A stretch of 26,781 nucleotides of DNA from a bacterium (GCA_029560815.1 JAKQKF010000300.1:1-26781); one strand, 5' to 3'. Counted from the first letter of the stretch, positions 7,890 through 16,220 are shown. Made by a program: numbers and translations. The notes: generated by a model from the sequence alone, not told the origin.

Positions 7890-8426
7890 ATGAGCCCGTT
7901 TGACTTGATCATCATCGCCGCCCTGGTCTGGTTCGTCTACAAAGGGGCGAAAATCGGCCTGGCCAAGGAACTGGTCGGCTTGACGGGATGGCTCATTGCG
8001 GCACTGGTGGCCCTCAAACTGGGTGGCCGGGCCGGCGCCATGGCGGTGAGCTTTCTGCCTTCGCTCAAAGCCGTGCCTGTGGAGCTGACCGGATTTCTCA
8101 TCGCCCTCATCGGCACCCATATTTTCTTCCGCTTTCTCGGCTACCTTTTCAATAACATGCTCGGCAATAACGGCCAGAGCACCCTTGACAGGATGGGCGG
8201 CGCTTTTATCGGTTTCGTCAAGGGCGCCTTCATCATCAGTGTCATCGCCCTGGCCCTCAACAGCCTCAACCTCGGCAGCCGGCTCGAAGGCTATCAAAGC
8301 AGTTCCTCCCTTTTTCCGCATATGTCCAAATTCGCCCAAATGGTCGTCGATCAAGTGATCCGCGCAACACCCTCCGCGGGGGGGCGGGAAGCCGCGCGCC
8401 CGGCAGAGGACTATCCTGAAGAATGA
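7890..8426 (+). CDS. cvpA: CvpA family membrane protein
   Basis: 178 aa with about four predicted transmembrane helices: FDLIIIAALVWFVYKGAKIG (4-23), a segment near 32-45, the VELTGFLIALIGTHIFFRF region (66-84) and FIGFVKGAFIISVIALAL (107-124). Features of the CvpA/colicin V production family are the G-x-x-x-G-L-AKE-L loop after helix 1 and the LDRMGGAFIGFVKG motif. ATG at 7890 was chosen because an upstream in-frame start at 7836 falls inside the terminator hairpin, while GGA/GAGG precedes 7890. The stop overlaps the mutS2 start by 4 nt (ATGA), indicating translational coupling. CvpA next to mutS2 is a recurrent arrangement. CvpA has been linked to envelope homeostasis; its molecular activity is unknown. 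Confidence 0.9.
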   Translation: MSPFDLIIIAALVWFVYKGAKIGLAKELVGLTGWLIAALVALKLGGRAGAMAVSFLPSLKAVPVELTGFLIALIGTHIFFRFLGYLFNNMLGNNGQSTLDRMGGAFIGFVKGAFIISVIALALNSLNLGSRLEGYQSSSSLFPHMSKFAQMVVDQVIRATPSAGGREAARPAEDYPEE

Positions 8427-10801
8427 TTTCCGCTTTTCAAACACTTGAATTTGACCGGGTGCGCGAAAAACTGGCCGAGTGCACCAGCTCGGAACCTGGC
8501 CGGGAGCGCGCCCTCCTCATCAAACCCTTCGCCGACGAGACCGCACTGGCTGAGCGGATGGCGCAGACCACCGAAATGCGCGATCTGCTCGACTATGACC
8601 AGGGCCTGCCCATCGACGGCATCCATGATCTAAAGCCCCATATCCGGAGCCTGCGCATCGGCGGCAGCTACCTCTCCCCTGAAGAACTCATTCCGGTGCT
8701 GAACACCCTCGGGACGGTCCGTCGGCTGCGGCTCTATTTCGCCGCGCGCAGGGAGAAGGTACCCCACCTTGAACGTATCGCCGGCCGGCTCGAGCCCAGG
8801 GAAGCCATCGAGAAAGAGATCCGCCGCTGCATCGATGAGAATACCCTCGCTGTCAAGGACGAGGCCTCACCGGAACTGGCGGCGGTACGCAAGCTGCTGG
8901 CAAGGGCGCAAAACCACGCCCGCCAGCGCATGGAGTCGATGCTGCGCACTCTGGCAGGGCAGGGCGTGCTCCAGGAGAATCTGATCACCGTGCGCAACGG
9001 CCGGCTGGTCCTGATGGTCAAGGAGGAGTACAAGCGCAAGGTGCGGGGACTGGTGCTCGACCAGTCCGCGAGCGGGTCGAGTATTTTTGTCGAACCGATC
9101 GAGTCGGTGGAGGACAACAACCGCATCCGCGAACTCGAGGCCGATGAAGCCCGGGAGGTGGAACGGATCCTGCGCCATCTCGCCGACCTGCTGCGCGAGG
9201 CGCTGCCTCTCCTAGAGGCCAATCTTGAACTTCTCACCCAACTCGACCTCCTCTATGCCCAGGGGATCTTTTCGCGCCGGCTCAATGCCCATCCGCCTGA
9301 ACTCGCCTCGGAGCCGCTCCTTCACATTGCCGGCGGCCGTCATCCCCTGCTGGTGCTGCGCATGGGAGAAAAAGAGGTCATCCCGCTTGAAATCACGCTC
9401 GGGGAAGATTATCACACGATCATCATCAGCGGCCCCAATGCCGGCGGTAAAACGGTGGCCCTCAAAACGGTGGGTCTGCTCACCCTGATGGCCCGCTGCG
9501 GGCTGCATATCCCGGCTCTGCCCCATTCGCGCATCGGTGCCATCAGCGCGGTCTACGCCAGCATCGGCGACCAGCAGTCGATCGACAACGATCTCTCCAC
9601 CTTTTCCTCCCATCTGACCGGACTCAAGGCCATCGCCGAAACCGCCGGATCCGGCAGCCTTGTGCTCATTGACGAGATCGGCGCCGGAACCGACCCCGAA
9701 GAGGGCTCGGCGCTGGCCATGGCCATCCTGGAAAAGCTCACCGCCAGCCATGCCCTCTCCCTGGTCACCACCCACCAGAGCGCACTCAAGGCTTTCGCCT
9801 ATCGCACAGAAGGGGTGGAGAACGGCTCCATGGCCTTCGATATCGAAACCCTCCAGCCCACCTACCATTTCCGCGCCGGCATCCCCGGCTCCAGTTATGC
9901 CTTTGAAATCGCCGGCCGTATGGGTCTTTCGGCCGGCTTGATCAGCCGGGCCCAGGAGCTGGTCGGCGCGCAAAAGGACAGGCTGGAAGGTCTTATCCTC
10001 GAGCTTGAAGGCAAGATCCAGCACCATACCGAGATGGGCCGCCAGGCCGACCTGCGCGAAATCGAATACCGCGGCCTGCTCAAACTCTATCAGGAGCGCA
10101 CCGATCAACTGTGCCGCGAGGAAAAGGCCTTGAAACGCAAGGCCGCAGAAGAGGCCGATGAGATCCTGCGCCGGACCAACAGCACCGTTGAGTCGGCGAT
10201 CCGGGAGATCAGGGAAAAGCAGGCGCAGACCGAGGCGATCCGTACGGCCAAAGAGGCGCTTGAATCGCGCCGCCGGGAGGTCGGGCAGGTGATCGAAAAG
10301 ACGCGGGCCGTGGAACCTCCTCCCCCTGAAGAGAGTGTGGAGCCGGGGCCGATCCGTGTCGGTGATGCCGTGCGCTGGGAGAAGATGAGCAGTGTCGGGG
10401 AGGTCGTTTCGGAGCCCGACCAGCAGGGCCGGGTGCTGGTCAGGGTTGAGGGCGTGAAAATCAGGGCTCCACTTGCCGAGCTGCGCAAGAGCAGCCGGAA
10501 AGAGCTCCGCCGCAGGGGGGGCACCAGGATACTCCTCGATGAGGAGGCGCCGGTGCGGAACGAGGTGGATCTGCGCGGTCTGCGTGCAGAGGAGGCGATC
10601 GAGCGGGTCGAACTCTATCTGGACGAAGCGATTATGGCCGGCTATTCGGAGGTGCGCATCATCCACGGCAAGGGGACCGGCGCCCTGCGCGCATCGATCG
10701 GCCGCTTCCTGCGCGACCATCCCCGCGTTGCCGGCGCACGCCTCGGCAACTGGAACGAGGGCAATACCGGTGTGACGGTGGTTGAACTGCGGCTCGACTG
10801 A
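8423..10801 (+). CDS. mutS2: Endonuclease MutS2
   Basis: 792 aa, normal MutS2 size. It has no mismatch-recognition domain I. The core/clamp region comes first (LVLDQSASGSSIFVEP near 210-225), then the ABC-type ATPase with Walker A GPNAGGKT (337-344), the STFSSHL signature, Walker B LVLIDEIGAGTDPEEGSA and the TTHQSALKAFA switch. A long helical linker (about 520-640) and a KOW-like segment follow. The C-terminal Smr nuclease domain has VDLRG (715-719) and HGKGTG (748-753). MutS2 acts in suppression of recombination or, in Bacillus, in rescue of collided ribosomes; which applies here cannot be read. ATG overlaps the cvpA stop. suhB follows 42 bp later. Confidence 0.97.
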   Translation: MISAFQTLEFDRVREKLAECTSSEPGRERALLIKPFADETALAERMAQTTEMRDLLDYDQGLPIDGIHDLKPHIRSLRIGGSYLSPEELIPVLNTLGTVRRLRLYFAARREKVPHLERIAGRLEPREAIEKEIRRCIDENTLAVKDEASPELAAVRKLLARAQNHARQRMESMLRTLAGQGVLQENLITVRNGRLVLMVKEEYKRKVRGLVLDQSASGSSIFVEPIESVEDNNRIRELEADEAREVERILRHLADLLREALPLLEANLELLTQLDLLYAQGIFSRRLNAHPPELASEPLLHIAGGRHPLLVLRMGEKEVIPLEITLGEDYHTIIISGPNAGGKTVALKTVGLLTLMARCGLHIPALPHSRIGAISAVYASIGDQQSIDNDLSTFSSHLTGLKAIAETAGSGSLVLIDEIGAGTDPEEGSALAMAILEKLTASHALSLVTTHQSALKAFAYRTEGVENGSMAFDIETLQPTYHFRAGIPGSSYAFEIAGRMGLSAGLISRAQELVGAQKDRLEGLILELEGKIQHHTEMGRQADLREIEYRGLLKLYQERTDQLCREEKALKRKAAEEADEILRRTNSTVESAIREIREKQAQTEAIRTAKEALESRRREVGQVIEKTRAVEPPPPEESVEPGPIRVGDAVRWEKMSSVGEVVSEPDQQGRVLVRVEGVKIRAPLAELRKSSRKELRRRGGTRILLDEEAPVRNEVDLRGLRAEEAIERVELYLDEAIMAGYSEVRIIHGKGTGALRASIGRFLRDHPRVAGARLGNWNEGNTGVTVVELRLD

Positions 10802-10843
10802 TCACGCCCGCGAACAGGCGGCACTGAACTGGAGATGCGAGCA

Positions 10844-11650
10844 ATGAACCTGTCGAAAGAGCGGGATGAAGCAGTCGCTGCAGCGCGTGCGGCGGGCCGC
10901 CTGCTTATGGAACACCTGGGCGCCATCGAGCAAAGGCATATCGACCGCAAAGGGGCAGCCGATTTTGTCACTTTTGTCGACAAGAGTTCGGAGAGGCTGA
11001 TTATCGGCCGGCTCGCTGCCGCCTTTCCGGAGGACAGTTTTTACGCGGAAGAGTCGAGCCGTGCTGCTGCGGGCGGCCGGCGCTGGATCATCGATCCCCT
11101 CGACGGCACGACCAATTATATTCACGGCATCGCGGTTTTTTCGATCGCCATCGCGCTGGAGGTGGAGGGGGAGATCGTCTTCGGCCTGGTCCTTGACCAG
11201 GTCCACGATGAGCTCTTCATGGCCGAAAAGGGAGGCGGCGCTTTACGCAATGGCGAGCGCATCCGTGTCTCCCTCGTGATCGATCCCTCCCTCGCTCTGC
11301 TCGCCACCGGATTTCCCTTCAAGCAGAAACACAATCTCGGCAAATATCTCGCTTCGTTCGAAGAGCTCTTTCAGCAGGTCAGCGGAATCCGGCGCATGGG
11401 CTCGGCTGCGCTCGATCTCTGCAATGTAGCCTGCGGCCGGTATGAGGGATTCTGGGAACTCGGGCTCGCGCCCTGGGATGTGGCGGCCGCCTCATTGATT
11501 TTGCAGGAGGCCGGCGGCAGGATCACGGATTTCAGCGGCGGCGGACAGGCGATCTGGAGCGGTCACGTCCTGGCCTCCAACGGCCATCTGCACGAGCTGC
11601 TGCTGACGGCGGCGCGCCGCCACCTCGCGACCCTGATGACGGCAGGGTGA
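10844..11650 (+). CDS. suhB: Inositol monophosphatase family protein (SuhB-like)
   Basis: 268 aa, standard for the family of Mg-dependent, Li-sensitive phosphatases. Metal-binding motifs are present: EES (69-71), DPLDGTTNY (84-92, with D84 and D87) and WDVAAAS (from 211, with D212). The ATG at 10844 is preferred because GGAG lies 9 nt upstream; the ATG at 10835 directly abuts that site. Substrate could be myo-inositol-1-phosphate or another sugar or nucleotide phosphate (for example the CysQ or fructose-1,6-bisphosphatase activity seen in relatives). It is expressed with mutS2 upstream and a membrane protein 3 nt downstream. Confidence 0.93.
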   Translation: MNLSKERDEAVAAARAAGRLLMEHLGAIEQRHIDRKGAADFVTFVDKSSERLIIGRLAAAFPEDSFYAEESSRAAAGGRRWIIDPLDGTTNYIHGIAVFSIAIALEVEGEIVFGLVLDQVHDELFMAEKGGGALRNGERIRVSLVIDPSLALLATGFPFKQKHNLGKYLASFEELFQQVSGIRRMGSAALDLCNVACGRYEGFWELGLAPWDVAAASLILQEAGGRITDFSGGGQAIWSGHVLASNGHLHELLLTAARRHLATLMTAG

Positions 11651-11653
11651 TCG

Positions 11654-12100
11654 ATGCCGCGCCCCCTCCGCATTGGCCTGCTTGCCATCATCCTGGCGGT
11701 CTTGATCTGGTATGGCCACAGCGCCAATCCGGCCGTCACCCTGCGCGACTGTCTCGCCGAGCCGGCGCGTTTCGATGGACAGCGCATCACGGTCGCCACC
11801 GAGGTGACTGTGGTGCAGACCTGGCCGGACAGTCTGCTCATCCACCAGGCGGGGCTGACTATGAAGGTGAGCGGCCCGCCCGGGAAAGCCCGGCCCGGCG
11901 ATTATGTCAGTCTTGTCGCCCGCTTCCGCACTTCCGGACGCCTGGAACTGGAAGCCCTCCATCCGGCCAGGGGGCGCCGCGCCAAGATCATCTGGTCGAT
12001 TCTGCCGCTCCTGCTGCTGGCGGTTTTCTGGCTGGCTGCTTACCGTTTCGACGTGCGCGGATTTTACTGGGAGGAGCGTCAGCGATGCCGGATCTCGTGA
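11654..12100 (+). CDS. Two-TM membrane protein with central OB-like beta domain
   Basis: 148 aa, no family recognised. Hydrophobic helices lie at about 5-21 (LRIGLLAIILAVLIWYG) and 111-131 (IIWSILPLLLLAVFWLAAY). Between them is a beta-rich domain of about 80 residues (ARFDGQRITVATEV, then DSLLIHQAGLTMKVSG, then KARPGDYVSLVARF). Its strand-turn pattern resembles small OB-folds such as those of CcmE or nucleic-acid-binding 'anti' domains. CcmE's heme-binding HxxxY is absent, so heme chaperone function is unlikely. With both ends in the membrane, the domain should be periplasmic. The start is 3 nt after suhB. Its end overlaps the next gene by 16 nt, so the two are probably translated together. 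Confidence 0.75.
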   Translation: MPRPLRIGLLAIILAVLIWYGHSANPAVTLRDCLAEPARFDGQRITVATEVTVVQTWPDSLLIHQAGLTMKVSGPPGKARPGDYVSLVARFRTSGRLELEALHPARGRRAKIIWSILPLLLLAVFWLAAYRFDVRGFYWEERQRCRIS

Positions 12101-12546
12101 CCCATGGCTTTGCAGCCTGGCTGCTGATAAGGCCGCAGCGCTGGCAAAAGGTGCGGCTCCTCTTTTTTCTCGGCACCTTCCTGCCCGACGTCATCTCCCG
12201 CCCTCTCTATATCCTCTTTCCGCGTTGGCAAAGCTGCACGGTGGCGATGCACACCCCCCTCTTCGCCCTGCTCAGCGGCCTGCTGGCGGCGGAATTCATG
12301 GCCCCCGAGCTGCGCCGTGCTGCGCGTGCAGCCATCAGTGCGGGTATAGTACTCCACTTCAGCCTCGATGTAATGCAGAGCCATCTTGGCGCCGGCTATT
12401 ACTGGTTCTTCCCTTTTTCCTGGCGGAGTTTTGAACTGGGATGGTTCTGGCCCGAGGCGACGGTGGCGTGGATACCCCTCTGGCTGGCCATTTTCACAGG
12501 TGGAGAAGTTGTGCTGGCCTGGCGCCGCCGGCGTCTGCGCGCCTAA
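12085..12546 (+). CDS. YdjM-like membrane-bound metal-dependent hydrolase family protein
   Basis: 153 aa. The start MPDLVTHGFAAWLL, then LFFLGTFLPDVISRP, CTVAMHTPLFALLSGLL and LHFSLDVMQSHLG, give the H, D, H and H-x3-D residues spread across membrane helices. This is the pattern of the YdjM/DUF457 inner-membrane putative hydrolases. The same frame continues upstream to 11647, but that part is arginine/proline-rich shadow of the preceding gene. ATG at 12085 has GGAGG about 9 nt upstream and begins the family homology. It overlaps the preceding gene by 16 nt in another frame and converges with the TPR gene, overlapping that gene's stop by 4 nt. No substrate is known for such proteins with confidence. 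Confidence 0.82.
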   Translation: MPDLVTHGFAAWLLIRPQRWQKVRLLFFLGTFLPDVISRPLYILFPRWQSCTVAMHTPLFALLSGLLAAEFMAPELRRAARAAISAGIVLHFSLDVMQSHLGAGYYWFFPFSWRSFELGWFWPEATVAWIPLWLAIFTGGEVVLAWRRRRLRA

Positions 12547-13559
12547 TTGGCGGCCAGCCACTCCTGCGCCGCCCTGATCTTGTTCGCTGCCCGCCCCTTC
12601 ACCTCTTCGGCTACCCGGCAGTCCGCCACCTCCTGATAATAGCTCCGTGCCAGATCATGCTCTCCGATCCGTTCATGGCATTGGGCCATCTTCCAGAGAA
12701 TCACCAGCTCATTATAGCCGTTATTGTGCTGCGCCTCCTGCGTGCTCTGCAGGAGTTTCGAATAACTCTCGATCGCGGCGCTATAGTCAGTCTTGAGGAA
12801 TTGGGCCTCGGCGAGAGGCCAGAGAAAAAAGCGGCTGGCGGGGTAGCGCTCCAGTCCCTTGCGCGACCAGGAGATGGCGCGGTCGTACTCCTTTTCGCGG
12901 ATGGAGATCCAGGCGAGATTGGACCAGGCTGAAGCGGGGGAGAGCTGCGCGCAGTCCGCGGCGTGTGTGATCATGGCGATCCCCTCGCGCCGGCGGTCGG
13001 GAAAAAAAGGCAGCCAGGAGAGCTTGATGGTGATGCGGCTGCGCCAGTACTGATAGCTGCCGACGCCGAGCAGGGCATCGCACCAGGTCGAGTCCCGTTT
13101 CAGGAGGGGCTCGAGATAATCGAGGCTGCTCTGGATGGCGCGATATGCGGGCCAGTATTTGCCGTCGCGGCTGAGCTGGGCGCTCTTGTAGGCGTAAGCG
13201 GCGCCGGCGTAGAACATCGCCTCGGGATCATCCGGCTGCCGGCGGAGCTGCTGCATGGCGCGGTGGATGGCCATCTCGAGATCGCCGTAAAAGAACGCCT
13301 GCCACTCCCCGCTTTCAAAATCGAGCATCATCGACTGATGGATGGCGGCGCGGTAAAAGGGGCCTTCGGGCCGCGCCGGGTAATCATCTGTGATTCGGCC
13401 GAAGAGTTCCAGAGCCCGGTCATAGTCGTGAGTGACCCCCCATTCCACGCCCTGTCTCAACAGCGAGGCTGGGGGTTGACCGCAGAGGGGAGCGTTTGCA
13501 GCCATCAGGAGCAGTGCAAGAAGAAGAGAACGACAGGAGCGGATGACGGGTTCGGGCAT
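12543..13559 (-). CDS. Secreted tetratricopeptide-repeat protein
   Basis: 338 aa. Residues about 1-28 are a Sec signal peptide (hydrophobic core LLLALLLMAANA, then CGQ). No proper lipobox is present. The mature protein is alpha-helical, with TPR-like A/Y/A spacing: GVTHDYDRALELFGRI near 41-56, EAMFYAGAAYAYKSA near 113-127, SAWSNLAWISIREKEYDRAI near 210-230, RFFLWPLAEAQFLKTDYSAAI and NELVILWKMAQCHERIGEHDLARSYY. It lacks a catalytic domain, so it is probably a periplasmic scaffold or outer-membrane-associated assembly factor. GGAG lies 4-5 nt before the ATG. An intrinsic terminator lies just upstream, separating it from the peptidase gene, so it probably has its own weak promoter or relies on read-through. 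Its 3' end overlaps the convergent YdjM-like gene. Confidence 0.85.
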   Translation of the reverse strand: MPEPVIRSCRSLLLALLLMAANAPLCGQPPASLLRQGVEWGVTHDYDRALELFGRITDDYPARPEGPFYRAAIHQSMMLDFESGEWQAFFYGDLEMAIHRAMQQLRRQPDDPEAMFYAGAAYAYKSAQLSRDGKYWPAYRAIQSSLDYLEPLLKRDSTWCDALLGVGSYQYWRSRITIKLSWLPFFPDRRREGIAMITHAADCAQLSPASAWSNLAWISIREKEYDRAISWSRKGLERYPASRFFLWPLAEAQFLKTDYSAAIESYSKLLQSTQEAQHNNGYNELVILWKMAQCHERIGEHDLARSYYQEVADCRVAEEVKGRAANKIRAAQEWLAAN

Positions 13560-13571
13560 AGGGCTCCGCGC

Positions 13572-13603
13572 AAAAAAAAAGCCTGTCGTTTGGACAGGCT
13601 TTT
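13572..13603 (-). terminator. Intrinsic terminator after the M23 peptidase gene
   Basis: Stem GCCTGTC/GACAGGC (13581-13587 with 13593-13599, loop 13588-13592) is flanked by A/T pairs. On the minus strand it is followed by nine T (13572-13580). It lies 15 bp after the stop of the M23 peptidase gene. Confidence 0.85.
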
Positions 13604-13618
13604 GATGAATAATACGGA

Positions 13619-14542
13619 CTAGTCCAGAATGAACTCGAAAGGATCTACCGGTTTGCCATCCACGATAACTTCGTAATGGAGATGGGGCCCGGTGGAGCGC
13701 CCGGTATCGCCGACGCGGCCGATAACGGTATAACGGTTTACGGTTTGACCCGGCTTGACGTTGATTTCATCGAGATGAGCATAACGGGTCAAACGGCCAT
13801 AGCCATGATTGATCAGCACGTACTTGCCGTAATCATAGTTACGCTGGTATTTTTCGACCGCTTCAACCACTTTACCGTCTGCGCTCGCATACACCTCTGT
13901 GCCGCGGGGGGCTGAAAAATCGACACCGGTGTGATGCTTGAAACGATCGATGAATGGATCCAGACGATAGCCAAATTTGTCGGTTACTCTTCCTCCGCCC
14001 AATGGCCTGATAGAGGGAATCTGTTTCAGCCTGCGCAGGTTGTCAGAATATTCCTTCATGATCTCCTGGCGGCTCTCAACGGCCAACTCCGCACGTTGCG
14101 AGAGGTTTTCCAGCAGGTCTTTCATCTGGTAAGCCTGCTGATTCACATTGCCTGATCCGTAGGCAAGATCGATCGCGGATGCATTGACTTTGCCCCCTGT
14201 CCCCAGCTTTTTGATATCGCTGTTGATGGTGGGCATGTCAACAAACACGCGTAAATCATCATCCTGCTGCTCGACGGAGTTGAGCTTGGCCTCGATGACC
14301 TGGACCTGTTTGCTCATGTCTCCGAGTAAGGATTGCAATCGGCTGTTACTCCGGCTTAGATTGGCCACCTGATAGTCTCTGAAAAGCGCAGTGATCAATC
14401 CGACGCTGACCGAGACCAGCAGCACGATCGCAGCAATACCCAACGCAATAATACCGACAATCTTTTTCCAGCCGAGGCTGATTTCCTTAAGTTCTGTACC
14501 CCCCAAAGAGAAATAGAGCAGCTTCATCTGTTTGTTGCGCAT
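13619..14542 (-). CDS. Membrane-anchored M23 family metallopeptidase
   Basis: 307 aa. A short cytoplasmic N-terminus is followed by a transmembrane helix at about 28-52 and a coiled-coil region (about 60-175, with SNSRLQSLLGDMSKQVQVIE and RQEIMKEYSDNLRRLKQ). The C-terminal LytM/M23 domain follows: FGYRLDP (190-196), zinc ligands H204 and D208 in HHTGVDFS, H256 in YAHL, and H287/H289 in GPHLHYE. All zinc and catalytic residues are present, so it is likely an active periplasmic peptidoglycan endopeptidase rather than an EnvC/NlpD-type activator. ATG at 14542 has AAAGGAAA about 7 nt upstream; the longer frame to 14596 is not supported. It is expressed from a near-consensus promoter at 14647-14675 and ends at the terminator at 13572-13603, so it is monocistronic. 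Confidence 0.93.
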   Translation of the reverse strand: MRNKQMKLLYFSLGGTELKEISLGWKKIVGIIALGIAAIVLLVSVSVGLITALFRDYQVANLSRSNSRLQSLLGDMSKQVQVIEAKLNSVEQQDDDLRVFVDMPTINSDIKKLGTGGKVNASAIDLAYGSGNVNQQAYQMKDLLENLSQRAELAVESRQEIMKEYSDNLRRLKQIPSIRPLGGGRVTDKFGYRLDPFIDRFKHHTGVDFSAPRGTEVYASADGKVVEAVEKYQRNYDYGKYVLINHGYGRLTRYAHLDEINVKPGQTVNRYTVIGRVGDTGRSTGPHLHYEVIVDGKPVDPFEFILD

Positions 14543-14646
14543 TTCTATTTCCTTTGAGCTTAATGATAGGTTTTTTCTCCCGTCCTTGGACGCCACTTCA
14601 GTTGATACGTTGACACTTGGGGATGGATGAGGAAGGCGAATGTACT

Positions 14647-14675
14647 AATTTAGTAACCTTTAGGAAATTTGTCAA
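14647..14675 (-). promoter_or_regulatory. Sigma-70-type promoter for the M23 peptidase gene
   Basis: Minus-strand -35 TTGACA (14670-14675) and -10 TAAATT (14647-14652) with a 17-nt spacer. The start near 14640 would give a leader of about 98 nt before the ATG at 14542. Confidence 0.7.
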
Positions 14676-14723
14676 GGAAAAATTACTATCAAAAATGTAA
14701 GTCAATGATAAATATGGTGGTTG

Positions 14724-15608
14724 TCAGCCAAGATATTTTCTGAGCAGGTTGCTTCTGGAGTTGTGGCGCAGCCGCCGCAGGGCTTTTTCCTTGATTTGAC
14801 GGACCCGTTCGCGGGTCAGAGTGAAGCGCTGGCCGATCTCCTCGAGGGTGAGGGGATGCTCCATGCCGAGACCGAAGTAGAGGCGGATGACCTCGGCTTC
14901 ACGGGCATCGAGCGAGGCCAGGGCGCGCTCGATCTCGATGCGCAGGGATTCGGCCTGCAGCTGTGAATCCGGCGCGGGCATCTCGAAATCCTCAATGACA
15001 TCCATCAGCTTGTTCTCTTCCTCTTCGTCGATGGGGGCGTCGAGTGAGAGCTGCTTGCTGGTGTTGCTCATCAGATCCGAGATGTCGGCGGGGCTCATAT
15101 CCATCTCTTCAGCCAACTCATCCTTGGTCGGCTCGCGTTCGTACTCCTGTTCGAGCGTCGAGAAGAGTTTTTCGATCTTGTTGAGGGCGCCGATGCGGTT
15201 GAGGGGAATGCGGACGATACGGGACTGTTCGGCGAGTGCCTGGAGGATGGACTGGCGGATCCACCAGACGGCATAGGAGATAAATTTAAAGCCGCGGCTT
15301 TCATCAAAGCGGGTGGCCGCTTTGAGCAGGCCGAGGTTGCCCTCGTTGATGAGATCCCCGAGGGAGAGGCCCTGGTTCTGGTACTGCTTGGCGACACTGA
15401 CGACAAAACGGAGGTTGGATTTGGTGAGGATCTCCAGCGCTTCCTGATCACCCGCACGGATGCGCCCGGCAAGCTCAATCTCCTGACTGGCCTGGAGCAG
15501 CGGAATCTCGTTGATCTCGCGTAAATACCGGTCAAGCGAGTCTTCGATATTTGCAGTCTGGAATAGTATTCCGGTCCCTGCCAATCTCATTTCCCCTGGT
15601 TTTGACAT
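14724..15608 (-). CDS. rpoD: RNA polymerase primary sigma factor (sigma-70 family, short form)
   Basis: 294 aa. Region 1.2 starts at [16 protein letters not shown] (24-38). Region 2 carries [12 protein letters not shown] (65-76), the [17 protein letters not shown] core-binding segment (86-102) and [15 protein letters not shown] (107-121), the -10 reading and melting helices. Region 3 includes [17 protein letters not shown]. Region 4 ends with [21 protein letters not shown], the -35-binding helix-turn-helix. The lack of a long region 1.1 and the 285-295 aa size are typical of primary sigma factors in the Bacteroidota/Chlorobi and related phyla. ATG at 15608 has AGGGAA about 11 nt upstream. A second in-frame ATG at 15590 with GGGGAA almost touching it is possible. 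A near-perfect promoter lies 27 nt upstream. Primary rather than alternative sigma is inferred from region 2 identity by eye. Confidence 0.93.
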   Translation of the reverse strand: MSKPGEMRLAGTGILFQTANIEDSLDRYLREINEIPLLQASQEIELAGRIRAGDQEALEILTKSNLRFVVSVAKQYQNQGLSLGDLINEGNLGLLKAATRFDESRGFKFISYAVWWIRQSILQALAEQSRIVRIPLNRIGALNKIEKLFSTLEQEYEREPTKDELAEEMDMSPADISDLMSNTSKQLSLDAPIDEEEENKLMDVIEDFEMPAPDSQLQAESLRIEIERALASLDAREAEVIRLYFGLGMEHPLTLEEIGQRFTLTRERVRQIKEKALRRLRHNSRSNLLRKYLG

Positions 15609-15634
15609 CAGTGCCCGCTTTCCCTGATCGCGCT

Positions 15635-15663
15635 AATATACTGAAAGCAGTTCTAATTGTCAA
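15635..15663 (-). promoter_or_regulatory. Strong sigma-70-type promoter for the sigma gene
   Basis: Minus-strand -35 TTGACA (15658-15663) and -10 TATATT (15635-15640) with exactly 17 nt between. The start near 15628 would place the ATG at 15608 about 20 nt into the transcript. Confidence 0.8.
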
Positions 15664-15732
15664 TATCTGATTTGCGCAACTTCATTTTTATATTCATAAA
15701 TAGGTTAAATTCGCGACCGATGCAAAAATGAT

Positions 15733-15760
15733 TTGACATTGACGGAAATCTTTCTATATT
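15733..15760 (+). promoter_or_regulatory. Strong sigma-70-type promoter for the secreted FN3-like gene
   Basis: -35 TTGACA (15733-15738) and -10 TATATT (15755-15760) with a 16-nt spacer. The start near 15767 gives a leader of about 37 nt with AAAGG 7 nt before the ATG at 15804. It is divergent from the sigma promoter; the 70 bp between the two are A+T-rich. Confidence 0.75.
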
Positions 15761-15803
15761 AACTATTAGAATATTCTGCAATGTCGATAATAAAGGCCGG
15801 GTC

Positions 15804-16220
15804 ATGACCAAACGTTCATTTTCAGGCATCATATTCGCTCTTCTGGCTCTGGGATCACTTTTGCATGCCGGCGCGATCATCTCCACCTTTCAGGGGGAGG
15901 CCGGCTACAATCAGGTTGAACTGAAGTGGATCGTTGCCGCCGAAAACAACCTCAAAGGCTACCAGGTTTTACGCAGTCTGGACAGCCGTGATTATGAGGC
16001 TCTGGTCACGATCGGCGTGAAGGACAAAGGAGAAGGGGAGAAGAGCTATTCCTACATCGACAAGAGTGTATTCAAGCAGACCAACCACGAGTTTTATTAC
16101 AAGCTGCGTTTGGTCAATGAAGACGGCTCTTATACCGATTTTGACAAGGTGCTCCGTCTTTCTCCGCAGATCTCGTCCGCCCGTCAGACCTGGGGCAGTA
16201 TCAAGGCGATGTTCCGCTGA
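15804..16220 (+). CDS. Small secreted single-domain FN3-like protein
   Basis: 138 aa. Residues 1-22 are a signal peptide (hydrophobic IIFALLALGSLLHAGA). The rest is one fibronectin-III-like domain: VELKWIVAAENNLKGYQVLR (38-57), then DYEALVTIG, SYSYIDKSV and FYYKLRLVNEDGSYTDF. This motif order is the one seen in FN3-type modules attached to the C-terminus of large secreted proteins in FCB bacteria. Here the module stands alone, with only a short basic tail (SARQTWGSIKAMFR) and no sorting signal that I recognise. The gene has its own promoter and terminator, so it is monocistronic. Function is unknown; a surface or binding role is plausible. The ribosome site AAAGG is moderate. Confidence 0.85.
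   Translation: MTKRSFSGIIFALLALGSLLHAGAIISTFQGEAGYNQVELKWIVAAENNLKGYQVLRSLDSRDYEALVTIGVKDKGEGEKSYSYIDKSVFKQTNHEFYYKLRLVNEDGSYTDFDKVLRLSPQISSARQTWGSIKAMFR

Noticed and set aside
7332..8444. 370-aa minus-strand frame over yqeY and cvpA
   Set aside because: It runs against two well-supported genes and has no start signal or family pattern.
9212..10720. 502-aa minus-strand frame inside mutS2
   Set aside because: It is the complement of mutS2, whose Walker and Smr motifs are intact; its own translation has no recognisable motif.
11654..12100. CcmE heme chaperone as identity of the OB-like protein
   Set aside because: The HxxxY heme-binding motif is absent and a second transmembrane helix is present at the C-terminus.
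15653..15886. 77-aa minus-strand frame between the sigma gene and the FN3-like gene
   Set aside because: It covers the divergent promoters and the start of the secreted protein, and has no ribosome site or motif.
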